Shown here: positions 1 through 8,881 of the stretch, one piece after another | How the letters are laid out: the number at the start of each line of letters is the position of its first letter | Numbering within the stretch: the first letter of the stretch is position 1 | DNA from: Wenxinia saemankumensis | GTDB lineage: Bacteria; Pseudomonadota; Alphaproteobacteria; Rhodobacterales; Rhodobacteraceae | Direction of reading: 5' to 3' | DNA: 64,000 bases | NCBI RefSeq assembly: GCF_900141735.1 | Contig: NZ_FQYO01000004.1 | Span: 248,001 to 312,000, forward strand | Position numbers and translations under genes: made by a program | Notes under the pieces: model-generated | Told to the model about the DNA's origin: nothing | The model's input: the letters and a program-made list of their open reading frames with translations, nothing else | Databases searched by the model: none

Positions 1-871
1 GGTCCAGGGCGGCCAGCATCGCGCCGTCGCCCTCGACCGCGTGGATCTCGGCCGCCGCGGCCAGCGGCAGGCCGAAGGTCCCGCAGCCGGCGAAGAGGTC
101 GACGATCCGTCCCGCGCCCTCCGTGCCGCGGCGCACCACCTCCAGCAGGGCCGCCTCGCCCTCTGCCGTCGCCTGCAGGAAGGCGCCGGGCGGCGGCACG
201 ACGCGGGCGGCGCCGAATCGCTGGGCCGGCGGGGCGCGCATCGCCACCGGCTCGCCGTCCCAGGACAGGCGGGCGAGGCCCCGCGCCCCCGCGATGGCGG
301 CGAGGGCGACGCGGTCCTCCCCCGTCATCGCACGCCCGACCTCCATCGCCACGTCCGCGCCCTCGAGGCTCCAGGTGACGGTCAGCGCGACCTCGCCCTT
401 GCGGGAGGCGGCGGCGCGGGTCAGCTCCTCCAGCGCGGGACGGAGCGCGAGGATCCGGGGCAGGACGAGCCGGCAGTCCGGCCCCTCGACGATCACGTCG
501 GAGCGGTGCGCGTGGAATCCGACCAGCGCGCCCTTCTTCGTCCTGCGGCCCGCGAACTTCGCCCGGCGGCGGGAATTGGGCGGCGAGGTATGGACGCCCT
601 CGATCCGCGCCTCGATCCCCTGCGCCTGAAGGGCGCGGCGCACGATCCCGGCCTTCCATTCCGCGACGAAGGCGTCGGAGGCGTGCTGCATCGCGCAGCC
701 GCCGCAGGACCGGAAATGCGGGCAGGGCGGCACTACGCGCTCGGGCGCGGGGCGCAGGATGCGGGGGGCGCCGTCGACCGGGTCCACCTCCTCGCCCGGC
801 AGGGTTCGGGGCACCAGCGTGCCGTCCGTGGCGCGGCCCTGTCCCTGCAGCGTGAGGCTCTCGATCTCCAT
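1..871 (-). CDS. Class I SAM-dependent RNA (uracil-C5) methyltransferase, RlmD/TrmA family, 3' end beyond the window
   Basis: Reading from the ATG at 871 gives an open frame that runs off the left edge. After a short N-terminal strand region there is a Cys cluster (CPHFRSCGGC), the [4Fe-4S] ligand pattern of RlmD/RumA-type uracil-54/1939 methyltransferases. Further on, IVDLFAGCGTFGLPLA is the SAM-binding motif I and is followed by an acidic strand end (HAVEGD). The catalytic Cys and C-terminus are outside the window. Known role of the family: 5-methyluridine formation in 23S rRNA or tRNA. The N-terminal TRAM domain looks short, as often in alphaproteobacteria. It starts 8 bases after the P-loop kinase stop, so it is probably co-transcribed with it. 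Target base not determinable here. Confidence 0.85.
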   Translation of the reverse strand, partial: MEIESLTLQGQGRATDGTLVPRTLPGEEVDPVDGAPRILRPAPERVVPPCPHFRSCGGCAMQHASDAFVAEWKAGIVRRALQAQGIEARIEGVHTSPPNSRRRAKFAGRRTKKGALVGFHAHRSDVIVEGPDCRLVLPRILALRPALEELTRAAASRKGEVALTVTWSLEGADVAMEVGRAMTGEDRVALAAIAGARGLARLSWDGEPVAMRAPPAQRFGAARVVPPPGAFLQATAEGEAALLEVVRRGTEGAGRIVDLFAGCGTFGLPLAAAAEIHAVEGDGAMLAALD

Positions 872-879
872 GCCCCGCC

Positions 880-1389
880 CTACCCCGCCGCGCGGACCTG
901 TTCCAGCCAGCGCGCCACGGCGCGGGGCGAGCGCAGGCGCACCGCCTTGTCCGGCCAGGCCTCGCAGAACCGGCGGTTGCGGTCGCGCGTGCGGCGGTCC
1001 GAGGTGAGGATGTACCGGAAGAAGTCCGGATCGAACTGCTCCGGGCAGCCGGGGGCCATGTCGGGGCGGACGGTTCCGCGATACCTCACGATCCGCCGCG
1101 CGACCCGCCAGAGCAACAGCCACAGCGGCAGGTCGAGCCAGACGATGACGTCGGCCCGTTCGGCCCTGCGGTGATAGGTCTCGGACAGGCCGCCCTCGAA
1201 GATCCAGCGTTCGGACCGTTCGATCTCGCCCGCCATCTCCAGCCGCTCGGCCCGCGGGCGCTGCTGCCAGCCCGGCAGGTGGTGGATGTGATCCATGTGA
1301 AAGACGGGCAGGCCGGTGAGGCCGCCGAGGGTCCGGGCCAGGGTCGACTTGCCCGAGCCCGGCGCCCCGATGATCATGACGCGCTGCAT
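880..1389 (-). CDS. P-loop nucleoside/nucleotide kinase-like protein (DNA topology modulation FlaR-like)
   Basis: 169 residues. A Walker A motif lies at the very N-terminus (IIGAPGSGKSTLARTLG, residues 6-22), followed by HMDHIHHLPGW and an RWIFEGGLSETYHRRAERAD segment, the pattern of small adenylate-kinase-like proteins often annotated as topology modulation protein or AAA-type kinase. The natural substrate of this family is not established. A strong ribosome site (GGAGGGCAGGGG) precedes the ATG at 1389. It sits between an ABC exporter gene and the RNA methyltransferase gene, all on the minus strand. Identification as a P-loop NTPase is firm; the kinase role is inferred. Confidence 0.8.
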   Translation of the reverse strand: MQRVMIIGAPGSGKSTLARTLGGLTGLPVFHMDHIHHLPGWQQRPRAERLEMAGEIERSERWIFEGGLSETYHRRAERADVIVWLDLPLWLLLWRVARRIVRYRGTVRPDMAPGCPEQFDPDFFRYILTSDRRTRDRNRRFCEAWPDKAVRLRSPRAVARWLEQVRAAG

Positions 1390-1446
1390 CCCCTGCCCTC
1401 CGCGAGAGGAGGCGGCCTCTACGCCGAAGGGGGCGGGGCGTGCAAG

Positions 1447-3297
1447 CTACTCCGCCGCTGCCGCATCCGCGGGGATGAAACCGCCCGATTGCCGGTTCCA
1501 GTAGCGGGCATAGACCCCGCCCCGGGCGAGCAGGTCGTCATGCGCCCCCTCCTCGACGATGCGGCCGTCCTCCATCACCACGATCCGGTCCATCCGGGCG
1601 ATGGTGGACAGCCGGTGCGCGATGGCGATGACGGTCTTGCCCTCCATCGCGTCCTCGAGCGCGCGCTGGATGCTCGCCTCGACCTCGGAATCGAGCGCGC
1701 TCGTCGCCTCGTCCAGCACGAGGATCGGGGCGTCCTTGAGGAAGGCGCGGGCGAGCGCGATGCGCTGCCGCTGGCCGCCCGACAGCTTGACCCCCCGTTC
1801 GCCGAGAAAGGCGTCGTAGCCGCGATTGCCCTTGTGGTCCTGCATGGCGAGGATGAAGTCGTGCGCCTCGGCCCGGCGGGCCGCCGCCGCGACCTCCTCG
1901 TCCGACGCCTGCGGCCGGCCGTAGCGGATGTTGTCGCGCGCGGTGCGGTTGAACATGGCCGTCTCCTGCGTGACCATCGCGACATGGCCGCGCAGGCTTT
2001 CCTGCGTGACCTCGCGCACGTCGCTCCCGCCGACGCGGACCGTGCCCTTCTCCACGTCGTAGAGCCGCAGCAGCAGCGCCACGAGCGTCGACTTGCCCGC
2101 GCCCGAGGCGCCGACGATGCCGATCTTCTCGCCCTCCGCGATCCGCAGGGTCAGGTCGCGGATCCCGCCCTCGCGCCGCCCGTAGGTGAAGGTCACGTCC
2201 TCGAAGGCGATGCCGCCCGCGCGGGTCAGCTTCGTCGCGCCCGGCCGGTCGGTCAGGCCGTAGGCGGCGGAGAGGGTGTGCATCCCGTCCTCGACCTCGC
2301 CGACATTGGCGTAGATCCCCATCATGGTGAAGCTGACCCAGCCGGTCATCTGCGCGATCCGCAGCGCCACGGTCCCGGTGGCGGCGATATCGCCGGCCGT
2401 TGCGTTGCCCTGCCCCCACATGGCGAGGGTGGAGCCGACCAGGATCACCGGGAGGATCCCGGCGATCATCATCAGCAGGAAGCGGAACGCGGTGGAGACC
2501 TCGCCGAAATGCAGCGTGCGCTCGCGGTAGCCGCGCATCGCGCCGATCGCCGCCTCGTCCTCGTGCGCGGCATGGGCGAAGAGCTTGACCGTGCGCATGT
2601 TGGTGATCGTGTCGACCACCTGCCCGGTGACGGCGGCCCGTGCCGCGGCCCGCGCCTTGGACCGTGACCGGATGTGGGGGAGGAAGGCGCGGATGAACAG
2701 CAGGTAGCCGACCAGCCAGACCACCAGCAGCCCCGCCGCCAGCGGATCGATGCTGACGACAAGGATGGCGGTCGCCACGACCGAGGCCAGCGCGAAGACG
2801 AGCGTGTTGATCGTCTCGACCGTCGCCTCGGTCAGGGCGCGGGCGGTCTGCATCTGCTTCTGCGCGATCCGCCCCGCGAAATCGTTGTCGAAGAAGTCGA
2901 TGGCCTGTCCCAGCGTCCAGCGGTGCAGGCGGCTGAGGACCAGCACCATCAGGTTGGGCTGGATCGCCAGCGTCTGGATCGCCGCCGAGGCGCCGAAGGC
3001 GAGCGGGCGCAGGAAGATCAGGAACGCCCCGATCCCGAGGAACAGCCAGACGTTCGCGCTGAAGACGAAGCCCGGCCCCGCCGCCACCGCCGCGTCGATC
3101 ACCACGCCGAGAAAGAGGGCGGCGATCACGTCCACCGCCCCGGCCAGGGCCGAGATCACGCCGGCCACCGCCAGTCCCGGCCACGACCCCTTCAGCGCCC
3201 AGCCGAAGAAGCGCAGCAGCGTATCCGGCGGCGCCACCCGCACCTCGCGGAAGGGCGGGATCAGGCCGCTGAGGCGGTCGATGACGGCGTCGCGCAT
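1447..3297 (-). CDS. ABC exporter half-transporter (fused TM and ATPase domains), first of a tandem pair
   Basis: 616 residues from the ATG at 3297, chosen over an upstream in-frame ATG because GGAG stands just before it. Residues 1-340 form a type-IV exporter membrane domain with about six hydrophobic helices. The ATPase domain has Walker A GASGAGKST (396-404), signature LSGGQ (505-509), Walker B ILVLDEATSALD (525-536) and switch His in AIAHRLST. All catalytic elements look intact. It lies 107 bases downstream of a paralogous half-transporter, so the two probably form a heterodimer, as in TmrAB/MsbA-like exporters of lipids or drugs. Substrate unknown. Confidence 0.9.
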   Translation of the reverse strand: MRDAVIDRLSGLIPPFREVRVAPPDTLLRFFGWALKGSWPGLAVAGVISALAGAVDVIAALFLGVVIDAAVAAGPGFVFSANVWLFLGIGAFLIFLRPLAFGASAAIQTLAIQPNLMVLVLSRLHRWTLGQAIDFFDNDFAGRIAQKQMQTARALTEATVETINTLVFALASVVATAILVVSIDPLAAGLLVVWLVGYLLFIRAFLPHIRSRSKARAAARAAVTGQVVDTITNMRTVKLFAHAAHEDEAAIGAMRGYRERTLHFGEVSTAFRFLLMMIAGILPVILVGSTLAMWGQGNATAGDIAATGTVALRIAQMTGWVSFTMMGIYANVGEVEDGMHTLSAAYGLTDRPGATKLTRAGGIAFEDVTFTYGRREGGIRDLTLRIAEGEKIGIVGASGAGKSTLVALLLRLYDVEKGTVRVGGSDVREVTQESLRGHVAMVTQETAMFNRTARDNIRYGRPQASDEEVAAAARRAEAHDFILAMQDHKGNRGYDAFLGERGVKLSGGQRQRIALARAFLKDAPILVLDEATSALDSEVEASIQRALEDAMEGKTVIAIAHRLSTIARMDRIVVMEDGRIVEEGAHDDLLARGGVYARYWNRQSGGFIPADAAAAE

Positions 3298-3404
3298 GGG
3301 ACACTCCGGCAGGATCGCGGCCGCCGGGGACCGCACCCCGCCGGACATAGCGTTCCGGCGGGATGCGTCCCGTCACGGGTCCCGTCACGGGGGGCGGCGC
3401 GGCG

Positions 3405-5264
3405 TTACTCCGCCGCCTCCTCCCCGAGGAACCCGCCCGATTGCCGCGCCCAGAGCCGGGCATAGAGACCGCCCTGCGCCAGCAGCGCCGCGTGGGGGCC
3501 GTCCTCGATCACGCGGCCCTCCCGCATGACGACGATCCGGTCCATCCGCGCGATGGTGGACAGGCGGTGCGCGATGGCGATGACGGTCTTGCCCTCCATC
3601 ATCGTCTCGAGCGTTTCCTGGATGGCGGCCTCCACCTCGCTGTCGAGCGCGGATGTCGCCTCGTCCAGCACCAGGATCGGGGCGTCCTTCAGGATGACCC
3701 GCGCCAGCGCGATCCGCTGCCGCTGGCCGCCCGACAGCTTGACTCCGCGCTCGCCGACATGCGCGTTGTAGCCCCGGCGCCCCTTGCCGTCCTCGAGCGT
3801 GAGGATGAAGTCGTGCGCCTCGGCCCGCTTCGCCGCCTCGACGATCTGCGCCTCGCTCGCCTCGGGCCGGCCGTAGAGAAGGTTGGCCCGGACCGAGCGG
3901 TGCAGCAGCGAGCTGTCCTGCGTGACCATCCCGATGGCGTGGCGCAGGCTGTCCTGCGTCACGGCGCCCACGTCCTGCCCGTCGATCTCGATCGTGCCGC
4001 TCTCCGCGTCGCGGAATCGCAGCAGCAGGTTGACGAGGGACGACTTCCCCGCGCCCGACGGCCCCACGAGGCCGACCCGCTCGCCCGGGCGGATGTCGAG
4101 GTCGATCCCGTCGAGCCCGCCATGTCCGCGCCCGTAATGGTGCGTCAGCCCCCGGATGCGGATGCCGCCGCCCGTCACGGCCAGCGGCCGCGCGCCGGGG
4201 CGGTCGGTGACGGTGAGCGGCACGGCGATGCTCTCCAGCCCCTCGCGGATCGTGCCCAGATGCTCGAACAGGCGCACGGTCATCCACATGATCCAGCCGG
4301 TCATCGTGTTCAGGCGCAATGCCATGGCGACCGCCGCCGCCACCTCGCCGATGGAGAGCGCGCCGTTCGTCCAGAGCCAGAGCGCCGGACCCACGACCAG
4401 CAGGAGCGCGGCGGAGTTGAACAGCGCCAGCCCGCCCTGCATCTCGGCGAAGCCGCGCATCAGCGCGCCGAAGCGCAGCTTCATCCGCTGCATGCCCGAC
4501 CGGGCGAAGGCCTCTTCCCGCTCGGCATGGGCGAAGAGCTTCACCGTCTCGATATTGGTGTAGCTGTCGACCACGCGGCCGGTGACCATCGAGTTGGCAT
4601 GGCTGAACTTCTCGCCCATCCGGCCCAGCCGAGGCGCGAGCGTGAAGGTGTAGGTGACGAAGCCGACGATCCAGATCGCCATCGGAACGGCCAGGCGCCA
4701 GTCCATGCCCGACAGCAGGATCAGCGTCGCGATGGCGAAGGCGCCGGCCTGCCAGAACGCCTCGAAGGCGATGAAGGCGGTATCCTCCATCGCGTTGCCG
4801 GTATTCATCACCCGGTTCGCCAGTCGCCCGGCGAAGTCGTTCTGGAAGAAGCTGACGGGCTGGCCCAGCATCAGCCGGTGCGCCCGCCAGCGGACCTGCG
4901 GCAGCATGTTGGTCGAGATCCCCGAGAAGGTGATCGCCGCGTTGAAGGCCATCGCGACCGGCCGGAAGGCCAGCAGGACCACGGCCGCGATCACGAGTTC
5001 GGTGCCGTAGCTGTCCCAGAAGGTCTCGGGCCCCTCGGCCATGAGATCGACGATCCGCCCGGCATACCAGATCAGGCCCAGTTCCAGCAGCGCCACGGTG
5101 ATCCCGGCGAGGCTGGCCAGAACCATGACGAGGCGGAAAGGCTGCAGCTGGTCCCACAGGAAGGCGCCCGCCTGTTTGGGCGGCACCTTGCGCGGGTGGT
5201 CGGCAAAGGGATCGGACAGCCCCTCGATCCAGCGGAAGAAGCGGTTCCTGGGACTGGTCAGCAT
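3405..5264 (-). CDS. ABC exporter half-transporter (fused TM and ATPase domains), second of a tandem pair
   Basis: 619 residues starting MLTSPRNRFFRWIEG at 5264, preceded by AGGAG; an upstream in-frame ATG would add a low-complexity basic tail and lacks a ribosome site. Six-helix exporter domain, then Walker A GPSGAGKSS, Q-loop VTQDSS, signature LSGGQ, Walker B ILVLDEATSALD and AIAHRLST. It closely resembles the downstream half-transporter, including FFQNDFAGRLAN versus FFDNDFAGRIAQ in the membrane domain, indicating an old duplication. Both ATP sites look competent. About 315 non-coding bases lie upstream, with a possible leader ORF. Confidence 0.9.
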   Translation of the reverse strand: MLTSPRNRFFRWIEGLSDPFADHPRKVPPKQAGAFLWDQLQPFRLVMVLASLAGITVALLELGLIWYAGRIVDLMAEGPETFWDSYGTELVIAAVVLLAFRPVAMAFNAAITFSGISTNMLPQVRWRAHRLMLGQPVSFFQNDFAGRLANRVMNTGNAMEDTAFIAFEAFWQAGAFAIATLILLSGMDWRLAVPMAIWIVGFVTYTFTLAPRLGRMGEKFSHANSMVTGRVVDSYTNIETVKLFAHAEREEAFARSGMQRMKLRFGALMRGFAEMQGGLALFNSAALLLVVGPALWLWTNGALSIGEVAAAVAMALRLNTMTGWIMWMTVRLFEHLGTIREGLESIAVPLTVTDRPGARPLAVTGGGIRIRGLTHHYGRGHGGLDGIDLDIRPGERVGLVGPSGAGKSSLVNLLLRFRDAESGTIEIDGQDVGAVTQDSLRHAIGMVTQDSSLLHRSVRANLLYGRPEASEAQIVEAAKRAEAHDFILTLEDGKGRRGYNAHVGERGVKLSGGQRQRIALARVILKDAPILVLDEATSALDSEVEAAIQETLETMMEGKTVIAIAHRLSTIARMDRIVVMREGRVIEDGPHAALLAQGGLYARLWARQSGGFLGEEAAE

Positions 5265-5579
5265 GTCGGGGCTCCTATGGGCAGGCCCCGGCGGATCGTC
5301 AGGGTCGTGAAGGGTCGGGAAAACGCGAACGGGCCGGCGCCGGCGCTGCGGGCGGGCAGGAACCGGCACGCGACGCGGCGCGCGGACGGCAGGAAAGGGG
5401 TAGTCATGTCGGAGGGTCCGGAAATGGACGAAAGGGAAAGACGATGGCGGGACCGGGCACCGGTCGACCGCGGATGACAGGGGTCGAGCCGGGCCGTTAG
5501 GCCGCTGCTGCGTACATCCTGTCTGGCATCGTGACCTCCGAGATTGGTGAGGGGCTTCTAGACCATCCTCACGGGTTTG
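5265..5579 (-). other. Long 5' leader region of the ABC exporter pair
   Basis: About 315 bases between the cca stop and the first ABC exporter start. On the minus strand it holds a 10-codon ORF with a strong ribosome site (5497-5529) and a second, unconvincing 49-codon ORF (5258-5407) whose TGA falls inside the exporter start region. Short inverted repeats occur just after the 10-codon ORF (GGCC-TAAC-GGCC) and at CGGTCGACCG. I see no tRNA-like or recognised riboswitch fold. Confidence 0.4.
5497..5529 (-). CDS. Candidate 10-codon leader peptide upstream of the ABC exporters
   Basis: ATG at 5529 follows a near-ideal Shine-Dalgarno (GGAGG, 6 bases before the ATG). The frame reads MPDRMYAAAA and stops at TAA, immediately followed by a GGCC-TAAC-GGCC inverted repeat. 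The product ends in four alanines encoded by GCA GCA GCG GCC. The position, about 230 bases before the exporter start on the same strand, would suit a leader that senses translation. The ribosome site is the only strong evidence; it could be chance. Confidence 0.3.
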   Translation of the reverse strand: MPDRMYAAAA

Positions 5580-6743
5580 TCACCCGTCTTCGTCCGGCAG
5601 GGCGAGAAGCGCGTCCCGGCCCAGCGTGAAGCCGGAGGCGAGCCACGCGGATTCGAGCCGGTTCAGCCGGGCGCCGAGGGCGGGACCGGACAGGTCCGGC
5701 ATCAGGTCGGCGGCGGTGACGGGGCAGGTCCGCCCCGCCCCGTCCTCCAGCGTCGCAAGGGCGCCAGGCGGGATCGGCTGGCCGATCAGCGCCTGCCGCA
5801 CGGCCAGCGCATCGGCCCCCGCCGCCGCGCCGTGGCGGTAGCCCAGCACGGCGGGCGGATCGTCCGACAGGGCCGCGGCGCGCGTCGTCCCGGCGCGGCG
5901 CAGCTCGGCCTTCGGCAGGCGCAGATCGTCCCGGCCCTGCCCCCCCGCGGCGGCGAGCCGGCGCATCGGATCGGGGGTGAGTCGCAGGTTCGGCTCCAGA
6001 TGCACGAGCCGCGCGACCGAGACCGGGTCGGCCCCCGGCAGCACCCGCAGCAGGACCCCGGCCGCCCCCATCGCGCCTAAGGCCGGCGCGGGATCGGGCG
6101 CACCGAGCAGCTTCACCATCTCCGCGCCCACCCGCTCGCGCGAGAGGGTGTCGATCCCGTCCGCGAGCTCGGCGCAGGCGGCGAGCCCCTCGGCGTCGAT
6201 CCCTCCGTCCGGATCGCCGTACCAGGCGTGGAAGCGGAAGAAGCGCAGGATGCGCAGATAATCCTCGCGGATGCGCAGCGCGGGGTCGCCGATGAAGCGC
6301 AGATGCCGGGCCGCGAGGTCGGGCAGCCCGCCGACCGGGTCGCGCACCGCCCCCGCGGCATCGGCATAGAGCGCGTTCATCGTGAAGTCGCGCCGCCGGG
6401 CATCCTCCTCCAGATCGTCCGAGAAGGCGACAACCGCGCGCCGCCCGTCGGTCTCGACATCGCGGCGGAAGGTGGTGACCTCGTAGGGCACGCCGTCAGC
6501 GACCACCGTGACGGTCCCGTGCGCGACGCCCGTGGGGACCGGCTTGAGGCCCGCGTCCCGCGCCAGCTCCATCACGCGCTCGGGCCGGGCGTCGGTGGCG
6601 ATGTCGACATCGCTCGCCCCCGCGCCGAGGGCGGCGTTGCGGACGCAGCCGCCGACGAACCAGGCCTGGTGCCCGGCGCCCGTCAGCATCCGCATCACCG
6701 CGCGCGCGCCCGGCGCGGACAGCCATTCCGCCTCTACCTGCAT
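5580..6743 (-). CDS. cca: CCA tRNA nucleotidyltransferase (class II poly(A) polymerase/CCA-adding enzyme family)
   Basis: 387 residues. Near the N-terminus, AWFVGGCVRNAALG followed by SDVDIATDA is the class II nucleotidyltransferase signature with the two catalytic aspartates. RRDFTMNALY and the LRIREDYLRILRFFRFHAWYG block (head/neck domain) follow in the expected order. The enzyme adds or repairs the 3' CCA of tRNAs. The ATG at 6743 overlaps the end of the NUDIX gene by 10 bases, so translation is probably coupled; GGAAAGGG lies upstream. The hslO-NUDIX-cca order is common in Rhodobacterales. Confidence 0.93.
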   Translation of the reverse strand: MQVEAEWLSAPGARAVMRMLTGAGHQAWFVGGCVRNAALGAGASDVDIATDARPERVMELARDAGLKPVPTGVAHGTVTVVADGVPYEVTTFRRDVETDGRRAVVAFSDDLEEDARRRDFTMNALYADAAGAVRDPVGGLPDLAARHLRFIGDPALRIREDYLRILRFFRFHAWYGDPDGGIDAEGLAACAELADGIDTLSRERVGAEMVKLLGAPDPAPALGAMGAAGVLLRVLPGADPVSVARLVHLEPNLRLTPDPMRRLAAAGGQGRDDLRLPKAELRRAGTTRAAALSDDPPAVLGYRHGAAAGADALAVRQALIGQPIPPGALATLEDGAGRTCPVTAADLMPDLSGPALGARLNRLESAWLASGFTLGRDALLALPDEDG

Positions 6744-7351
6744 GAGGCCACCCTTTCCGCCAGGCCGCGCAGCATCCGCGCCGTCGCGCCCCAGATGTAC
6801 CACGGACCGCGCGGCGCGACGTAGTAGTGCCGCCGCGTCCCGTTCCAGCTGCGCGCCTCGACGCGGAAATTCGCGGGGTCGGTCACGAAGGCGAAGGGCA
6901 CGCGGAAGATCTCGTCCACCTCGTCAGGCTCGGCCAGTTCGGCGAAGGGCGCGGGCACCCAGCCGACGACCGGCGTGACGTGGAAGCCGGTGACGGTGCG
7001 GTGCGGCGGCAGCGTGCCGAGGATCCGGGCCGCGCCGCGCGGCAGGCCCACCTCCTCCTCCGCCTCGCGCAGGGCGGCGTCGATCACGGTGGCGTCGCCC
7101 GGATCCTGCTTGCCGCCCGGAAAGGCGATCTGGCCGGGATGGTGGCGCAGCGCGGCGGAGCGGCGGGTCAGGATCAGCTCCAGCCCCGCCGGGCCGGGCG
7201 TGAACGCGGCGAGCACGCCCGCCGGCCGCAGGGCGTGGCCCGCCGGCAGGGGCAGGTCCGGGTTCAGGTCGAAATCGGAGGTCGCCTCCCCCGGCCGGTC
7301 CAGCGCCCGCCGGAGGAGATCGAGATCGCGCGCGACCTCAGGCCGCGTCAT
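6734..7351 (-). CDS. NUDIX hydrolase, CoA pyrophosphatase (NudL/YeaB-like)
   Basis: 205 residues from the ATG at 7351, which overlaps the hslO stop (ATG GCG-type run-in: ATGACGCGGCCTGA). Two further ATGs lie 15 and 27 bases upstream, one with GGAGG close before it, so the start is uncertain. The NUDIX box reads GGKQDPGDATVIDAALREAEEEVGL, and the preceding RRSAALRHHPGQIAFPGG matches the UPF0035/CoA-specific signature. The family cleaves CoA or acyl-CoA into phosphopantetheine and 3',5'-ADP. Middle gene of the hslO-NUDIX-cca operon. Confidence 0.85.
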   Translation of the reverse strand: MTRPEVARDLDLLRRALDRPGEATSDFDLNPDLPLPAGHALRPAGVLAAFTPGPAGLELILTRRSAALRHHPGQIAFPGGKQDPGDATVIDAALREAEEEVGLPRGAARILGTLPPHRTVTGFHVTPVVGWVPAPFAELAEPDEVDEIFRVPFAFVTDPANFRVEARSWNGTRRHYYVAPRGPWYIWGATARMLRGLAERVASCR

Positions 7352-8378
7352 CCGCGTCGCCGCCATCCGCCTCCGCATCCGGGCCCATCCCGCCGTTCTC
7401 GGCCTCGAAGCCGAGCGTCTCGGGGTCGAACTCGTAATGCGCGCCGCAGAACTGGCAATCGGCGGTGACGATGCCCTCGTCGGTGGTCATGTGGCCGATA
7501 TCCTTGGCCGAGTAGATCGACAGCGACCGCCGCACCCGCTCGGCCGAGCAGGAGCAGCCGAACTGCACCGGCTGGGCGTCGTAGACCCGCGGTCCCTCCT
7601 CGTGGAAGAGACGCACGAGCAGCTCGGTCGGCTGCACGCTGGGCCCGATCAGCTCCAGCTCCTCGACCGTGTCGAGCAGCAGGTTGGCGCGGTTCCAGTT
7701 CTCGCCCTCCTCGCCGTCCACGATGTCGGACGAGGCGAGCAGGCCGCCCTCGCCGGTGCCGCCCTCGGGCGAGGCCGCGAAGGGCGAGGCCTTGGGCATG
7801 TGCTGCAGCATCACCCCGCCGGCGCGCCAGCCGGTCACGCCCCCCGCCTCGCGGCTCGTCCCGAAGGACAGGGCGAAGCGAGTCGGCAGCTGCTCGGACT
7901 GGGCGAAATAGGTCTCGGCGCAGGACAGCAGGGAGCCGCCGGCGATCGGCGTGATCCCCTGGTAGGGGGTCGTGCCCTCGCCCTGGTCGATCAGGATGGC
8001 GAAGTAGCCCTTGCCGATCTGCGGGAAGGCGGGGCCCGTCGGGTCCAGCCTGTCGGCATCGTAGGAGGCATAGGCCCGGATCCGCCCCGGCTCGCCTTCG
8101 GTCTGCGGCGCATAGTAGTCTGTCGCGATCAGCCGCGCGGGCCCGTCGCCGCGCACCTGCAGCGACAGCTTCCAGCGCAGCTTGACCGTCTGGCCGATCA
8201 GCGCGGTCAGCAGGGCCATCTCGGCCACCAGCGCCTCGATCGCCGGGGGATAGTCGTGCTGCTCGAGGATGCGGTCGAGCACCCCGTCGAGCCGGGCGAG
8301 CCGGCCGCGGATGTCGGAAGCGTCGAGTTGGAACGGCAGCACGGTGTCGTCCCAGGCGATGCGGGAGCCGAGGGTCAT
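7338..8378 (-). CDS. hslO: Hsp33 redox-regulated holdase chaperone
   Basis: 346 residues starting MTLGSRIAWDDTVLPFQLD. The C-terminal domain carries the four zinc-binding cysteines of Hsp33 as FGCSCS and, about 30 residues later, CQFC. Oxidation of these cysteines releases zinc and activates the cytosolic chaperone under oxidative and heat stress. The protein is somewhat longer than E. coli Hsp33 (about 290), with an acidic C-terminal tail (DADDAA) also typical of alphaproteobacteria. It is the first gene of the operon with the NUDIX hydrolase and cca, and is divergent from another NUDIX gene across a 77-base gap. Confidence 0.93.
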   Translation of the reverse strand: MTLGSRIAWDDTVLPFQLDASDIRGRLARLDGVLDRILEQHDYPPAIEALVAEMALLTALIGQTVKLRWKLSLQVRGDGPARLIATDYYAPQTEGEPGRIRAYASYDADRLDPTGPAFPQIGKGYFAILIDQGEGTTPYQGITPIAGGSLLSCAETYFAQSEQLPTRFALSFGTSREAGGVTGWRAGGVMLQHMPKASPFAASPEGGTGEGGLLASSDIVDGEEGENWNRANLLLDTVEELELIGPSVQPTELLVRLFHEEGPRVYDAQPVQFGCSCSAERVRRSLSIYSAKDIGHMTTDEGIVTADCQFCGAHYEFDPETLGFEAENGGMGPDAEADGGDADDAA

Positions 8379-8455
8379 GGCGTTGCCTTCGCTGTCGGGA
8401 GGGGCATATCGACCCCCCATATAGGGAAGCGAAGCTGACGCGAAAGGGGCCGGCC

Positions 8456-8881
8456 ATGCGCCGAGTGGGGGAGGCGATCCGAGGGGGCATCCGCTACAGG
8501 GCCCGGCCCGGGGCCTATGCGGTGCTGCTGCGCGGGGACGAGCTGCTGCTCACCGCGCAGGAGGGCGACCCCCTGATCCAGTTCCCCGGCGGAGGCATCG
8601 ACCCCGGCGAGCATCCGATCCACGCCCTCCACCGCGAGGTGATGGAGGAGACGGGCTGGACCATGACCGCCCCCCGCCGGCTGGGCCTGTTCCGCCGGTT
8701 CAACTGGATGCCGGACTACGATCTCTGGGCCGAGAAGGTCTGCACCCTCTACCTCGCCCGCCCGGTCCGCCGCGTCGGCCCGCCGACGGAGGCGGGGCAC
8801 ATGGCCTTGTGGATGCCGCTGGCGCAAGCCCGCCGGTCGCTGGACGACCGCGTCGGGCGGCACCTGCTGGATCTGATCTAG
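8456..8881 (+). CDS. NUDIX hydrolase
   Basis: 141 residues. The NUDIX box [24 protein letters not shown] is complete, with the REVMEE metal-binding core. [16 protein letters not shown] upstream is the usual first strand. The substrate cannot be assigned; size and layout suit a (d)NTP or nucleoside-diphosphate-X hydrolase. The gene is divergent from hslO. Its TAG stop shares the tetranucleotide CTAG with the stop of the convergent membrane protein gene. Confidence 0.85.
   Translation: MRRVGEAIRGGIRYRARPGAYAVLLRGDELLLTAQEGDPLIQFPGGGIDPGEHPIHALHREVMEETGWTMTAPRRLGLFRRFNWMPDYDLWAEKVCTLYLARPVRRVGPPTEAGHMALWMPLAQARRSLDDRVGRHLLDLI

Noticed and set aside
41-1174. Long plus-strand open frame at the left edge
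   Set aside because: Arg/Pro-rich shadow of the minus-strand methyltransferase and kinase, which carry clear motifs.
5258-5407. 49-codon minus-strand ORF overlapping the ABC exporter start
   Set aside because: No good ribosome site and a biased Arg/Pro composition; judged chance in the leader region.
1538-5477. Several 250-700 codon ORFs antisense to the ABC exporters
   Set aside because: Compositionally skewed shadows of two intact ABC proteins with full Walker, signature and switch motifs.
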